A stretch of DNA of 64,000 nt from Endocalyx cinctus (GCA_001600455.1 BCKC01000011.1:833835-897834); one strand, 5' to 3'. Shown: positions 13,041 to 25,022, counted from the stretch's first letter. Notes: generated from the sequence alone by a model not told the origin. Numbers and translations are program-made.

Positions 13041-13910
13041 ATGTTTTCCCAACACATTTCTACTCGAGTTTTGACTACGGGCTTTCTCCTTCTAAGTGAG
13101 GTCCTCGGTGGTCCTGTTTCTAGGCAGCCTCCGCTTGTGTTTCCAAGAGACTATATCGGCTACGACAGCTGTTCTTAAGATCAGACAAACAAGATCAACC
13201 GCGCTCTCCAAGATGCGGCTGTACTGGCTAGACAGACCATCATCAACCGTGGTGATCAGACATATCGCTCGTCCCCTGCGTAAGTAAACACCGTAGCCCC
13301 TTGATAAGAGTCTAAAGACGTGTCCAAATACAATTTCATAGTGACGGCGGTCACCAGTGAATCTTCAGGGGATAATTTAGTGGTCCTTTCCTTTTCTTCC
13401 CCAGCTTCGGATTTTCGTGCTGACAGATACATCTCAATATAGGTACACAAATTATTTTGCAGATAATGAATATGACACGGGTGTTGCAAAAATGTTCGAG
13501 GCCATTGGAGAGTAATGGCAGCCACCGTCTCCAGGGTCTGGCCAAGCTGGAGCAGGAAACCCCATCATGCTAAACCAGTTCACCGTACATGTCACCTGTG
13601 AAGACCACCCTATGTGCAAGAGTACTGTTGGATCGACCTCCCTGGTTATTACAGATGCTACTGCGGCGTCAAACGGGTTTGTTCCGACGCTACGTTTCTG
13701 TCCACGGTTTTTTAAACCCAATGAGGAGCATGCGAACAAAGATTTAAACTCTCTCAGCTACAAGCAGAACCCGAGCCGCAGGGATAAAAGCTGGTGTAAG
13801 CCAGGGGAGAAATTCAAATTCTTCGAGGTGGCAGGTACAACTGTCCTGCACGAGCTTACCCATCTCAACGAGGCTGGCGCTCGCGCTGGTCTCCCTTCTA
13901 ACCCAATCGG

Positions 13911-14300
13911 GTAAGTAAGTCGACTACCCTATCAACGCGCCACCCCTATTCGCACCACGCATAACGCGATTATTACCCTACTTTTAACCACTTATTATTT
14001 TCGTATATAATTTATTTATTTTTTTATTATTTTTTTTTAAATATTGTAAAGCTGGGAGCTAAGGCTCAGCCTGACAACCGGCCATTGGCCGTACTCCGGT
14101 CAGGTGACCAGGAGTTTAGCAAACTTATCAAGTGATTAAAAACCATATATTTTATAATTATAATCGGGCACGAATAGGGCTTAATATTAATATAATATAT
14201 ATTAATATAAAACCTGGTAATAATTTTATATTTCTTAAAGATTAATTAAATTATATTTTTATTTATAAATTTTTTGTGTGGCTTATACTCCAGCTAGCTA
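13911..14300 (+). other. AT-rich insertion or overlong intron inside the peptidase pseudogene
   Basis: A GTAAGT donor opens the stretch at 13911. It continues through strongly AT-rich sequence with a G/C-containing core (14051-14130). It could be an expanded intron or a degraded insertion. A segment near 14242-14267 is nearly repeated at 14970-14995. Confidence 0.4.
14242..14267. repeat. Short AT-rich direct repeat, copy 1
   Basis: This segment shares about 25 near-identical bases (core TTAATTAAATTATATTTTTA) with 14970-14995. Both copies lie in the AT-rich tract around the pseudogene, so the match may partly reflect low complexity. Confidence 0.4.
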
Positions 14301-14491
14301 CTAATAATCAACAGACAGAGCTAGGAGGGCCAGTATTATCCGACGTATTAGCAGGTTTGTAACATGATGATGGAAACACGAATAAGGAGCCTCCTACTTT
14401 TGATAAACAAAATGCTGATAGTTATGCTGCGTCTGCGACCAAATGGTGGTTCATGTCGATGTGCAATTTTGACAGCATTGAGGGTAACTAG

Positions 14492-15177
14492 CACTTAATT
14501 CAAGTCTAGCTAGTCTGTTTTGCCGTTCTGGAACAGTTTACGGAAGATCACCGCAATCATTTGAGGGTCTGGCGAATTAAGTCACTAGCTGATGTACAAG
14601 CTGTTTTATCCCCTCGTTCACTGCATTAGATTATGACACCGGACTGGGCGTTTCCTGTTTTATTTTCTTATTCTTTTCCTTTCTTTTTTTTGTATAACTA
14701 TTATACGATTTAGTTAAGATTTTACTACAGCGTAATATGGAAATTTGTGTCAAATTAACCTAAAACTACTTAGATGAAGAAGGCTACTAATTATTTAATC
14801 GTCAATGGGTATTGATTACACGTATCGTACACGCCTACGGATACTCTCCTGATAGACTAAGTGAAAATTAGTTACGTCTACAGAAGCTGGAGTTTCTCGT
14901 CTTATAGATAGAATAGGGAATTTAGGAATTAGTATTAGGAATTAGTAAGTATAATTTTTATTCAAGGTCTTAATTAAATTATATTTTTACTTAATAACTA
15001 AGTTCCGTTCAATATGCAACTACACTCTCTACACCCCAACATATCACCATCCGCTACATTAATCCGCCATCTCCACAATTCGTTGCTATATTATGACGTA
15101 AAGAATCCGCTCCTTTATGGCTCGGCAATCAGATTCTCCTGCTCAATTTCCACTATGTCACGATCGTTGTGGAATCC
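14492..15177. other. AT-rich region downstream of the pseudogene
   Basis: No gene seen. It includes the second copy of the short direct repeat (14970-14995) and GGAATTAGTATTA-type repeats near 14922-14945. The composition fits a RIP-mutated or decayed region. Confidence 0.4.
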
Positions 15178-15543
15178 CTAGTTGGCGCCGCAGTAGCTGC
15201 AAGCGTCGCAGGTGTCGACCACGTACAAGTGGTACGTCGTGTCGCGGCTCAAAGGAATGGCAGGGTTGGCCGAGATGCTGCCGGTGAGGTCGTGACCGCC
15301 CGAGGACGCGTAGTTGCAGTAGACGATGCAGTTGGACAGGGCGTTGCCGGACTCGACGTTGTGGCCGGAGACGGTACCGCCGGCGCTAGTGCACGCCTTG
15401 TCCATGGTGGGGAACTGGTACTCGGCGCAGGGCACGTAGCTTTGGATTCGGGACGTGACCACACCGCAGAATTGTGCTGCCGAGGGCGCTGCCGCGGCTG
15501 AGGCGGAGAAAGCGGCGAGGATGACGGCGACGGCTGACTTCAT
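15178..15543 (-). CDS. Small secreted cysteine-rich protein (effector-like)
   Basis: An intronless minus-strand gene of 121 residues starting at 15543. Residues 1-19 form a signal peptide (MKSAVAVILAAFSASAAAA). The mature part has eight cysteines, ending in a closely spaced DTCDACSYCGAN, an even number that fits four disulfides. It is GC-rich against an AT-rich background, and a TATA-like TTTTTATATTG lies about 120 bp upstream on the plus-strand view (15666-15676). Size, secretion and cysteine content match apoplastic small secreted proteins. No domain family is recognised, so host-interaction function is only an inference. Confidence 0.72.
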   Translation of the reverse strand: MKSAVAVILAAFSASAAAAPSAAQFCGVVTSRIQSYVPCAEYQFPTMDKACTSAGGTVSGHNVESGNALSNCIVYCNYASSGGHDLTGSISANPAIPLSRDTTYHLYVVDTCDACSYCGAN

Positions 15544-17205
15544 TTTGGTAGAGGTGAAGATGAGTGCAGAAACTAAGGAAGGTTGATTAGATGCGGTAGT
15601 TGCTGGTAGACTTGGCGCGTGTGTCGTAGTCTAATAGACTGTTTTTTGCTTCCGGGAGCTCGACGTTTTTATATTGAATGATTTCCTGCTTATGTTCACA
15701 TTTCTAAGCTATTTCTAAGATTTCTTGAGTTGTTTTCATAATACGACCTTCCCATTTGACACCAATTAACTTGGTCGCGCCGGTTTCCATTTTTCTTTGT
15801 TATGCATTATCCTAAAGGGTGATTTTCTAAAGTTAAGAAGTCGGTAAGATATTGCTGAGAAATTTTACGTAACGGATTTAGGCTGCTCGTATTAAAGCTC
15901 TTAGTATGCCTTAAAAGGTATTTCTGCAGATTTCAGCAGGTCGGCCGATAAGTGCGTGACGGAGAGTAAAAAGTTTGGATTGCAACCCTATATCAAAGAA
16001 AGTTATAAGCTTTATACTGTCATACGATCCTCCCCTCCCACCGGCCCCGTTGATTCCTGAAGCCGACCCAGGCAGCCAGGGTGAGCTCTCAATGTAGTGT
16101 ACCATATCTGAGCTAATCCATTACCAGCCATGCTACCACCCTGGAGATATTGGCATCGGTTTACCACTGCGACTATATGCAGCTCACCCCAGCCAGCTAA
16201 TTTTCTTTGGAATCTGGACTGAGTGGTTGTCTTTTTTTTTTTTTCTTCTCGAATGACGATGTTGGGAAATTTCTTGGTTCCTGCATTATACCAGACGTCT
16301 ACTAAGTACCGATCGATCAATCACCGATGTTTTAACCCCATTTACAGGAGTTGGGGACCCCAGTATTAATATTTGCACTGATCCACTCTTGGCCATAACA
16401 AGAAGCTCGAATACGATGAAGAAGGATTTGAGCTGACTTTTTCAGTTTAACTCGAGCATAAGAGACTAGGTTTTTTTTACTGTTTCTTTTCCTTGAATCT
16501 CCCGTGACATTACCAATTTAGCTGATTATACTTAATGACGTTCGGTTACTTGCCGAAACAAATACGAGTGATCCGATCTGGATATTTCCAGTTCCTCAAT
16601 TGCCTTCCCCATATTAATCCGGCTGTCCGTCTGTTAAGGGAAGGTAGGACCCACTATGGGGTTGACCCACTCGAGTAATTATTTAGCCTTTTTACTCCAC
16701 TGTACTCCGTATCTCCATCTCCGACTTCATCTTTCTCATCCCTCTCTTTCTCTGCGGTTATTGCTCTTACATATTTCCATATTTACACAGAGTAGACTGT
16801 CACCCTCATTTAGTTCGGTCGCACGTTAGACACACGATATGCCAAAAAGTAACTCTACACATAGTTTCCCTTGCTTCCTTTTGATCTACCTTTTCGGTTT
16901 AATATATATTATGTTTTGCACGTCCATGTTTAAGGTAGTGAAGTTGGACTCCGGTTGTGAAGTCGAGTATTGATTGTAAAGACGAGCAGTGTATAGGTTT
17001 GAGGATCAAAACAGTTCTGGTTCTTGCTTCTAAATTTCAGGTTTACATAGGAATTAGCTTTTCTTGTGAATATAAGAAAATTGTCATATCAGGATATTAT
17101 TAAGGTACTCATAATTGTTCACATAAACTAAAGCTTCATTTTTTGGGGATACATGTTTCCGCGGTTAATCTGATACTCTCACTACTATATAATTAGTAGT
17201 TACGA
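15544..17205. other. Intergenic region, no gene seen
   Basis: Spacer between two minus-strand genes. It has pyrimidine tracts (16231-16247, 16726-16753) and a TACTCCGTA-like motif at 16703. Short open frames on the minus strand near 15911-16320 lack family character. Confidence 0.45.
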
Positions 17206-18210
17206 TCATGCCCGATGTAATCTGTGATATAACAACGCTCCACCAACACTGAACACACTGAAGGTGGCCATGATATTTCTGATAGCCCTGCCAAACCACA
17301 ACTTCATGACCTGACCCTCACGAGATCTGTACCCCGCAATGTTATTTGCATGGGGAAAACTCTCCTTCGGGACGTCTTTTCCCAAAAATTTGCATAAGGG
17401 CTCCCAACCATCCTCAACGCCCCATTCCAGGAGTCTATCATGTGATACAAGTCCGCGGACCACGTTATTGTGCTCTTCAAACCATATTCACAGGCTTAGT
17501 TAATGGTTAATGGTTCTCTGTAGGAAACTGAATGGGATATATTTGTACAAGGAAAAACATAGGCACTGACCGTGATAGATCCACCGAGCATTCTTAACAA
17601 TTCCGGTTTCTAGCTCCCCACGTTGGCACCTAAAGAGATTGAACCATAGAAATCGGTAATAAACATGCCAACCCCAGAACAGGTCCGTGCAAAACCAGCT
17701 AGATATCCACATGGACCAATTATCGTTTGCGACGTGAAATACCGTCTCCTTGATACTTTTAAGCCATGCTTCTTCGTCGCGGCGGACGTTTAGAATCACT
17801 TTGGCGTCCGGATACGCGGCGATCAGCTCAGCCGCGAAGACACTCCCCGCCGCGTCCGTTACCGCCGAAGAGTGGCCTAGAGCGACATCGAATTCCGCCG
17901 CAGTTATGGTCATGATCGGCGCCTCCTGATTTCCTGGCTCATTCCCATCTCTCAACCCGTTGAATTTCTTGCGCGCTAGGCGCACCCAGTGAGGCGAATA
18001 GAGGGGTTGTTCGAAAATGATATCCCAGCCGTGGTAGGTGTAGTCGTATCCCAGCTTGAGGAGAGCTTGCTGAAGAGACTCGGTGCCGGTTCGGGGAAAT
18101 CCGACGCAGAGGACTTCCATCGGCTTGGTTCTCGGCCGGGGCGGAGGCGTCGGTAACGCGTAGATTGTGCGCTCGAGGAAGTGCCAATACCAGGCATTCG
18201 CGTGAGACAT
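17206..18210 (-). CDS. P-loop sulfotransferase-fold protein (Sulfotransfer_4 type) with C-terminal membrane segment
   Basis: Exons 18210-17571 and 17474-17206, joined through a 96-nt intron in phase 1, give 302 residues. The GFPRTGT motif (37-43) corresponds to the PAPS/phosphate-binding loop of the fungal family often labelled sulfotransferase or NAD-dependent epimerase-like. RRDEEAWLKSI (about 145-155) and the second-exon segment LLEWGVEDGWEPLCKFLGK are hallmarks of the same family. A hydrophobic stretch near 280-296 (IMATFSVFSVGGALLY) suggests membrane anchoring at the C-terminus. Substrates of this family in fungi are mostly unknown. Confidence 0.8.
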
Positions 18211-20450
18211 TGTGAAAATATACGACGTTGCAGATACCGGAGCTAACGTTAATGGTTAAAAGAAAGTAGCGGTGCTTTTTCTCACTCAGTGGAGAACGTT
18301 AGTTGAGCTTATGTCACTCTACCACATCTCACTTTTATGACGTATACACAAGGTTGGAGACGTTACGTTGAAATAGACTATTAACTAGTGTCGGGCCCGG
18401 AAAGTAAGCGTGTAATTACTAAAAGCCGAAGTTTATCCCACATAATTATACCTAAAGATCGCCACTCAATGCATGATAAATGATAGCAATGATTAAATTG
18501 AATTTGAATTCCAAAATTTAATTACATTGTCATACAGAACTTGTTTGGCGTGCCGTCTTTTCATCTGGGGAGCTCGGGCTTCATTGAACGTTATTCGAGT
18601 TATGAATGCAGTAAATACCAGAGTGAAGCTTGATTCAATTTATCTTCTTGGAAAGTCTGATTTACACTTACGGTTTCTCATTTACCGTGTTTTTGTGGTT
18701 TGCTTATGTTCCTCGTATTTTCTTCCGGCCCGCTTTACCCAGGTTCTCTTTCCAGTCGATAATAAATATAACTTTAACATCAAAAGCTTGGTGTTCTCGT
18801 TTTTATTATCAACAAGGTCGATGTAGAAGAAAGCCAATAAGAAAAGAAAGAATTTCAATAGTGAAAGTTGTTTAAGTACCTGAAACTTCGCAAAAAGTAT
18901 TCGGATGGGTTATTCATCTCGTATCTCTCATTTAATTGAAATTCAGAGAGGAACTGAAAACGTAGGACAGCGAATGCAGTATTCGTGCCCACACCCAGGC
19001 CTGGAACACATCCGAGTTGTCAACCAATCTATTAGTCCAGTTCGACAATGGCAGCATATCCACAGTACCCTGTACTCCGTCCTTGGTCGTTTCGGATTAC
19101 TCATAGTGAGTAGCATGTATTAGTAGTTGGCTGGTAATTGATGAAGTCGAAAAAGAAGTACTGCGATTAAATAATATTACTGATAGTCGTCAAAGTTCAC
19201 GTTAAATAGTCAATATAGAAGCTGGTACGAAAAGAAAAGAAACGAATAAAAGAATTTATATATTTTGATCTTCATTGATTCACAGCATAGGTATCATATC
19301 AAGAACGTAATCGTGGGCATATATTCAGAGTAATTATTGGGGAAGTAATTATAATAAATCGTAATTGTCATATGTTAATATCAGTTAATACAGTTACGGC
19401 CGGACCAGTTCTCCCTCGGCATTCTTCTATTATGTTCTAATTGACCACCTAGTAACGAGTGGCACGGGGGTCGAGTAAGTTAATTCAATTTGATTTTAAT
19501 ACGTATCATTGAAAGTTCGACTAGGATTCATTCAAGAAAGTTTGACTTCTGACGATAGTGCTATCCATTTATACTTAGACCTCGTCTCGCACATCATATG
19601 TGCACATAAAGCTGAGTGCCTACCTTAAGTAGGTAGGTATATTCGTGACGGCGCGAGCGTATAAAACTACGGTCACCGTGTTTCTTATCAAAATCCGTCG
19701 CCAGTATCGGAATCCTTTTGCGTCACGGCCACTGTCGCTTTCTATTTGCTGTTGGTTATATGAGTAAATTTTGATATTCAAGTAATCAAGTACTGTACCG
19801 TGAGTTACAGGGCGTTCACAAGCGCTATAAATTTTAGAATAGTGGTAAAAAAACAACTCCTAATTCAAGTTTAAGCGTTATAGATTTTAGAACTCTTGTG
19901 ACTATTTTGGAAGTGCTACAACGCTTGTGGCCCTGTACAAATTCCCGCTATAGTAGTAAGTATTAATTATATTTACAGTGCGCTTCGGCGCATCTTACTT
20001 ATTGTTGGTTGGTTAAAATGTATAAATTAGGGGAAGTGTGGGTTACCTAGTGCGCTATATTTTTTTAAGCTCGTGCCCTGTATTATAATTACACAGCTGG
20101 TAGGTTACTTCAATCGCGTCTAGTAAGAAATACCCAACAGAGGCTCGAACTTAATATCAATAACAACAGCGATGAAGTAAGGAGCTAGGCTTCCCATGCA
20201 GCCATCCAGTTGGACGCAGTTGATTTATACAATCCTTCAAAAACCCCGTGACTGCAACATTTTTGCCTCTAATTCGAGGCAATCAGCGCTGCTAGGCAGC
20301 TGCCAGACTGCCGGGGTGATTAAAAACTCAAACCCTTCTGTAAGCTTACCAACAGCTTACGTTGATATACCTCCACAGCTTCCGTCCTTCATTTCGTCGA
20401 ATCTTTTTTATCTATTCAATCTTCCCCTTACATATATACTCTATTTCGTC
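18211..20450. other. Intergenic region, no confident gene
   Basis: 2.2 kb of AT-rich sequence. Open frames near 18527-18875 and 18905-19123 have no recognisable domains or splice context. TATATA at 20432-20437 sits just upstream of the 2EXR gene start. Confidence 0.45.
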
Positions 20451-21719
20451 ATGACGACCAATCTAGCTTCACGATTCAAAATACTGAATGATACTCTTAC
20501 GGTAAGGAAGCCCGAGGTGTCCACCGATGCAACGTTTCCGAAATTTAGTCGTTTTCCCCCTGAAATCAGGATAGCGATTTGGAAAGAATGTGTACCTCAA
20601 CAGAGGTTCATTACAATAATGATTGAAACAGATACATGGAGGCAAGATGGAGATGCTGGGCCTTACTACACGGTTGTAAACGAATTGGGCCATGTTATCA
20701 GCGGCGCTGATTATCGTATAAGTTTTTTGCCCTGTCACCGAATATACAATGATATCCGCCTTTGGATTTGCCATGAATCCAGACAAATCGCCCTGCATTG
20801 CGTCCATGTTCGAATTCCTCTGGGGAAAAAGCCTTGGGAAGAATTCATATACATTAACCCCCAGAATGATATATTATTTATTTGTCGTCCTGAAAGGTCA
20901 ATCGAACTTACTTCCCCCAGGCTAGTCTGGGCCGAGGCCCTCGTAGACTTCCTCAATGACATTAAAGCCTACAACCCCAAGGAAAATGGCACTTTTCAAT
21001 TAGCCATGCTGCGAAATGAACTGATGGTCCTTTCTGACATTATGCCCCTGACTCTCAACTCTGTCGCCGCGGCTAATTTCACTCGGACGTTAAAATCAAT
21101 AACGACACTTATTGCGATCCATCGTCTTTCAAGCTACTCCCGACAAGTATTAAGTCGCATGTCAAGCCGTCAGGGTAAAATTCTCTTCAATAGATCTATT
21201 CCTACGTTTGCGGAGCTTGAAGCCTTCCATTTGCTCGATGATCCCCGCCCGATTGAACCTGACCTATCTCCGCTTCTAACCTTCAAGAATGCAGCACCCA
21301 TGCATTACGCGTGGTTCAAATTGAGGAAAACCTTTGGCTGCTCATCTCATTCTTCCAGCTCTGGGGATAACCACACTTTCATGTACGCTCTATCCTTATT
21401 TCCTGGGAACGCTGGGACTGGATACCCCGGAAGTGTCCGTGCGAATACCAAAATAGTGCTTGACCGCCCGTCCTTCTTGGCACATTTGGTGGACGAGCAG
21501 GAAAATTGGAAGCGATTTTGGAAATCTTGGCCACGCGATATATATACCGACGATTGGTTATGGCGGGAAGAGTTGGAGGAGGCGGCTGGATTTTGGTTAT
21601 TCCCCGCCGAAGCCTTGGGTGCAGATCTGGACGAGCCGGCCCTGGATGCTGTACACGTGGTTTATGACTTGTCTAAGTATAAACCAAAACTGGCACTGTT
21701 CTATCTACCGGATATGTAA
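20451..21719 (+). CDS. 2EXR-domain protein
   Basis: Single exon. I choose the ATG at 20451 (422 residues) over the in-frame one at 20196 because family members begin close to the domain and a TATA-like CATATATACT lies between the two candidates. The FPKFSRFPPEIRIAIWKE segment (about 29-46) is the diagnostic 2EXR motif, followed by the usual CHESR-type sequence (ICHESRQIALHC). The remainder is typical of the large 2EXR family in plant-associated fungi, with no catalytic motif. Function is unknown; the domain is F-box-like in placement but not proven to bind ubiquitin ligases. Confidence 0.8.
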   Translation: MTTNLASRFKILNDTLTVRKPEVSTDATFPKFSRFPPEIRIAIWKECVPQQRFITIMIETDTWRQDGDAGPYYTVVNELGHVISGADYRISFLPCHRIYNDIRLWICHESRQIALHCVHVRIPLGKKPWEEFIYINPQNDILFICRPERSIELTSPRLVWAEALVDFLNDIKAYNPKENGTFQLAMLRNELMVLSDIMPLTLNSVAAANFTRTLKSITTLIAIHRLSSYSRQVLSRMSSRQGKILFNRSIPTFAELEAFHLLDDPRPIEPDLSPLLTFKNAAPMHYAWFKLRKTFGCSSHSSSSGDNHTFMYALSLFPGNAGTGYPGSVRANTKIVLDRPSFLAHLVDEQENWKRFWKSWPRDIYTDDWLWREELEEAAGFWLFPAEALGADLDEPALDAVHVVYDLSKYKPKLALFYLPDM

Positions 21720-22494
21720 TTGAATAATCATTATTCTGATTTCTTAGTACACTTCCATCCCACACCAACCCCCACCCTCCCCCACTCCCGTGGGAGGCCA
21801 ATGGGAATATTTGAAAGAGATGGAATAATCATAGAATAATTATTCATGAGAAGTTTTTTTTCTTCTTTCGAACTAATAATATATACGTAGGTGTTGAATT
21901 TTAACGGAACGTTTTTTTTTTCTTTTATCTTCCTCAAAAAGTTATTTGGTGGGAAATTTACGGGAAACTTTATTTTTTCCCCCTCCCATGGAAAGACTGT
22001 GGGGCCCCATAGGCTCCCATGATAAAGCCTCAAGGCTGTCATTGTCGATGATGGTTCCAACCCCCTAGAGACATGGGCTACTAGTCTCTACGACCCCGAC
22101 CTATTAGGGAAAAGGAGATATCCTCGCCTGCATTGTGGGCTAAGTCCCTATATCTGTTTACCATGTATTCTTTGAAAGATAATTTTTCTGCCCACTACAG
22201 CGATGGCAAATATGCTATTATGGGATGAGCCCTCTCCACTCCATGATATTTTTATGAAACTGTAGCTCTAGACGGACGAATCGGTGATGGCAATGGCACC
22301 GTTAGGCTAGGCAGGCTCAGAACCCCGCCGGCTACCTAGTAACGTTAATACTATCAATGCATAGAGGGTTGGCTTAGGAGATTGGACAACTCGTCTATGG
22401 AGATATATCTGAGATGAATACAGTTTACGTAATAATTAAAACTTTATGTTCATTATTGGGTATTACCGTGTATGAAATATCTTGCACTGCATCT
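21720..22494. other. Convergent intergenic region
   Basis: Separates the 2EXR gene from the PQ-loop gene. It has poly-T tracts at 21856-21863 and 21912-21922 and no coding character. Confidence 0.45.
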
Positions 22495-23350
22495 CTAGGT
22501 TTTAGCTGTTGTCATTGAAGGCTCCGGGATATCGTTAGGTGCGACCCCACCTTCAGAGTCTACAATCCTAGATTCCCTCCTACCCAATTTTGTTAACAAC
22601 CAAATCCGAAATCGGAAGTGCACGCCTAATAACCCGACGCCAATCCAGAGCACGAGCTCGGTTGCGTACACGACGAGTCCCAATATATCGATACGCGGAG
22701 CGAACAGGAGCGCCAGGAGGGAAGTCAAGTCCCCGCCGGCATCGACGGCGACGAATAAAAAAGAGATTCCCTCGACGGATCGCGATTTGTAGATTTCCCA
22801 GTAGTACCGCGAAACGCCGAGGGCTAGCAAAAGGGCCGCGAGCACGGCCATTAGGGTTAGCGGCCACTCGATATCGCGACTCCGCGCCAAGCTTAACGCG
22901 AAGTATAGGCCGACCTCGACCCCGCCGATAAGGCCGGCCGTAGCGGTGAAGTTGAGGACGATGCGCGCTATTCCCCACTTCGTTTTCTTCTCGTCGCCGC
23001 CGCCGTAGTATTTACACTGCGCCCAGGTGACGAGACTAAGAAAAATTAAGATGTGCGGTTGTACTTGGAGGGCTATGTTGAGGTTTTGCACTAGGTTGTA
23101 CGTTCCGAGCGGGATCCCCGCCAAGGCCCATGAGTAGTACATTTGAGGATGCAATCCTTCAGTGCTGTGGCGGCGGAAATTCTTTATGATTTGAGGTAAA
23201 AGCTAGATATTCGTTAATAAAAGGAATTATTATATCCGAGTAATTTTACAGTTTCCTTGAGATTGGTGAACGAGAGTAAAGGCATACCTGAATAGACCAA
23301 CAGACGGCCCCTGCAGTCCCCAAAATATTGGCCGCCACAGGTTTGTCCAT
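22495..23350 (-). CDS. PQ-loop repeat membrane protein
   Basis: Two exons, 23350-23288 (MDKPVAANILGTAGAVCWSIQ) and 23202-22495, join in phase 0 over an 85-nt intron to give 256 residues. The junction restores the first PQ-loop (WSIQLLPQIIKNFRRHSTEG). The second repeat is RYYWEIYKSRSVEGISF. About seven hydrophobic segments are visible, the number expected for PQ-loop transporters such as the lysosomal/vacuolar cystine or cationic amino acid exporters. Codons are GC-rich. It lies immediately left of the polyketide cluster but its family is usually housekeeping, so I treat it as a likely border gene. Confidence 0.8.
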
Positions 23351-23857
23351 TTCCGCATGGTCGAACTGGATACCGTGTACGGAGTAAATATTGTATTGTT
23401 AGGAAATTATACAACTAAAGTCTCATTCGTTTCAATGGCCGATGAAGCAATATCTGGGTAAATTAGATGTGTACCCAGAGTCTTCTGTTCTTCTGTTACT
23501 TAAAAGAAAAAGCAAGGTGCGTCACTACGCAAAACCTTTAAGATTTGGCTCTGACATAGACATGTTTTTATCTAATGTGGATTACATACATCGTCTTACC
23601 TTATTAGGTATATCTAAAACCCGGGTTATATCCGGGTTTAAACACTTGAATTTTAACCCCGGCCGAAAGCTAAATAGAATTACAAGATTGATCCAAATTC
23701 TTCATTTATTAAATTTTATTTATCAAATATGTCAAAGCTAATAATCAATCTATTTGAAAACTAAATTAAAGATGAAACGTTCTGATAGTCTAAATTCTCT
23801 ATTATGATGTTACAGTAGAATTCCATAAGGTCATTAGTTGTGCAGGCTGCCCTTAAC
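23351..23857. other. Intergenic spacer at the left edge of the polyketide cluster
   Basis: No gene seen. A TACGGAGTA motif is present near 23379-23387. Confidence 0.4.
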
Positions 23858-25022
23858 TTAGAAGACTCCAAGATTGGACAGGGCACCAACAAAAGCTCCA
23901 AGAAGGGGAAAGAAAGATCGGGTAAGATGCAACGCACTCCACTTAGATACCAAATCCTTGGCTTCCTCCAAGGCCGGGATCATACCCCCAGCCTGGGCCG
24001 CCGCTTCCAACGAGAAAAGAGCGTCGTTTGTCGGCGTCATGGCTACCCATGTGAAAGGAATCATGACGGCGGAGATAACACCGGCCGTTAACCAAGATCC
24101 CCATTGCTGCTTGGTTACCCATCTCCTTCCTGCTATGTGTATGTAGAACCCTAATGTGGCAACCGAAAGAGAGGGTAGTACGAGGTGACCGTAATGGTAC
24201 ATCCGCGCCCACTGGGTGTATAGTTGGCTGGCTTCCATCGTCGTATCCAGTAATACGGGAACGGCGATGACGGAAAGACTCATCATGGCCCCTGAGAGTT
24301 TGAAAGATTAATTATATGGAACGAAACATCCGGGAAAGTTATTATATAACATACCGGATAAGAATGAGCCAGTAACGAGGGCCATTGTCTGTGCAGGGGC
24401 TACGGATTCTGCCGGGTCGGCAATCCCGTCCACGATCGTGTTTTCATCTACGAATTGATTGATCCAGCCAATTGTCATCCTGAGAGTTCCGCATTAGTTG
24501 CATTTTTTCGAATGTTCTAATACCACTGAACGGTTGCGAGCTTACATGCTTCTCTTCGTATCCGCAAATTTCTCGTGGTCGCCAAACAGTCGTTGTTTGT
24601 ATTCCGGATCGTCCTTGAACCTCCTGTAGTCCTCAATCTTCTTGAATACAACTTGACTAAAACAGTCAAAATCTGCTAGCTTCGCCATCTGCGGGTCGTA
24701 CAGCTGGCTCATCATTTTGCGTGTGGCCGACTGGTTGTGGATCTTCGGTGACGAGAAAATTAGTTCCGCATAAAGACCACTGGGCTCGCATCCGATAGCC
24801 CGAGACGGCGCACGTATGGGGTAAACTTACCTGCGTCCATCGTATGATCCCGTACTTGACCATCAGATCTTTTGTCATCGGCGCCGAAACTTTTGTCATA
24901 TGGTTGTAATAATCACCATCGCTCATGCCAGGCTTCTTGTATCCAAGGATGGTGAGGCAGAGGAACTTACCCTCGTCGCCCCCGTCGACGTGAGGACTCG
25001 TTAACTTCGTAGAAGACGACAT
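23858..25022 (-). CDS. mdpH: Fused EthD decarboxylase and DUF1772 anthrone oxygenase (MdpH-like)
   Basis: Four exons, 25022-24831, 24742-24546, 24479-24355 and 24291-23858, keep one frame for 315 residues. Residues about 15-140 are an EthD/TpcK-type domain ([32 protein letters not shown]). In emodin pathways this decarboxylates atrochrysone carboxylic acid. Residues about 155-315 are a DUF1772 membrane domain of the HypC/TpcL anthrone-oxygenase family, with about four hydrophobic helices ([36 protein letters not shown]). Exon 3 encodes both the EthD tail and the first DUF1772 helix, so the fusion is not an artefact of joining neighbours. The same two activities are assigned to MdpH of A. nidulans. 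In this pathway the protein would give emodin from the PKS product. Confidence 0.85.

Larger units (their letters stand above)
13041..14491 (+). pseudogene. M35-like (deuterolysin-type) secreted metallopeptidase pseudogene
   Basis: Three exons are legible: 13041-13279, 13443-13910 and about 14300-14491. The first starts with a signal peptide (MFSQHISTRVLTTGFLLLSE). The second contains the zinc-binding HELTHL (cac at 13849) and a Cys-containing, DITDA-like region. The last carries NADSYAASATKWW followed by a Cys, the characteristic end of fungal M35-like putative peptidases. The reading frame is kept across the exon 1/2 junction, yet TAA stops interrupt it at 13176, 13513 and 14360. Each is explained by one C-to-T change in a CAA glutamine codon. 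Exons 2 and 3 are separated by about 390 nt of AT-rich sequence, much longer than nearby introns. The gene is therefore dead as written, probably by RIP-like mutation. Confidence 0.75.

Noticed and set aside
20196..20450. Upstream in-frame start for the 2EXR gene
   Set aside because: The extra 85 residues are unlike the family, and a TATA-like element lies after this ATG.
23350..23400. Alternative frame start MRKWTNLW for the PQ-loop gene
   Set aside because: Only the overlapping frame MDKPVAAN joins the next exon in frame and restores the PQ-loop motif.
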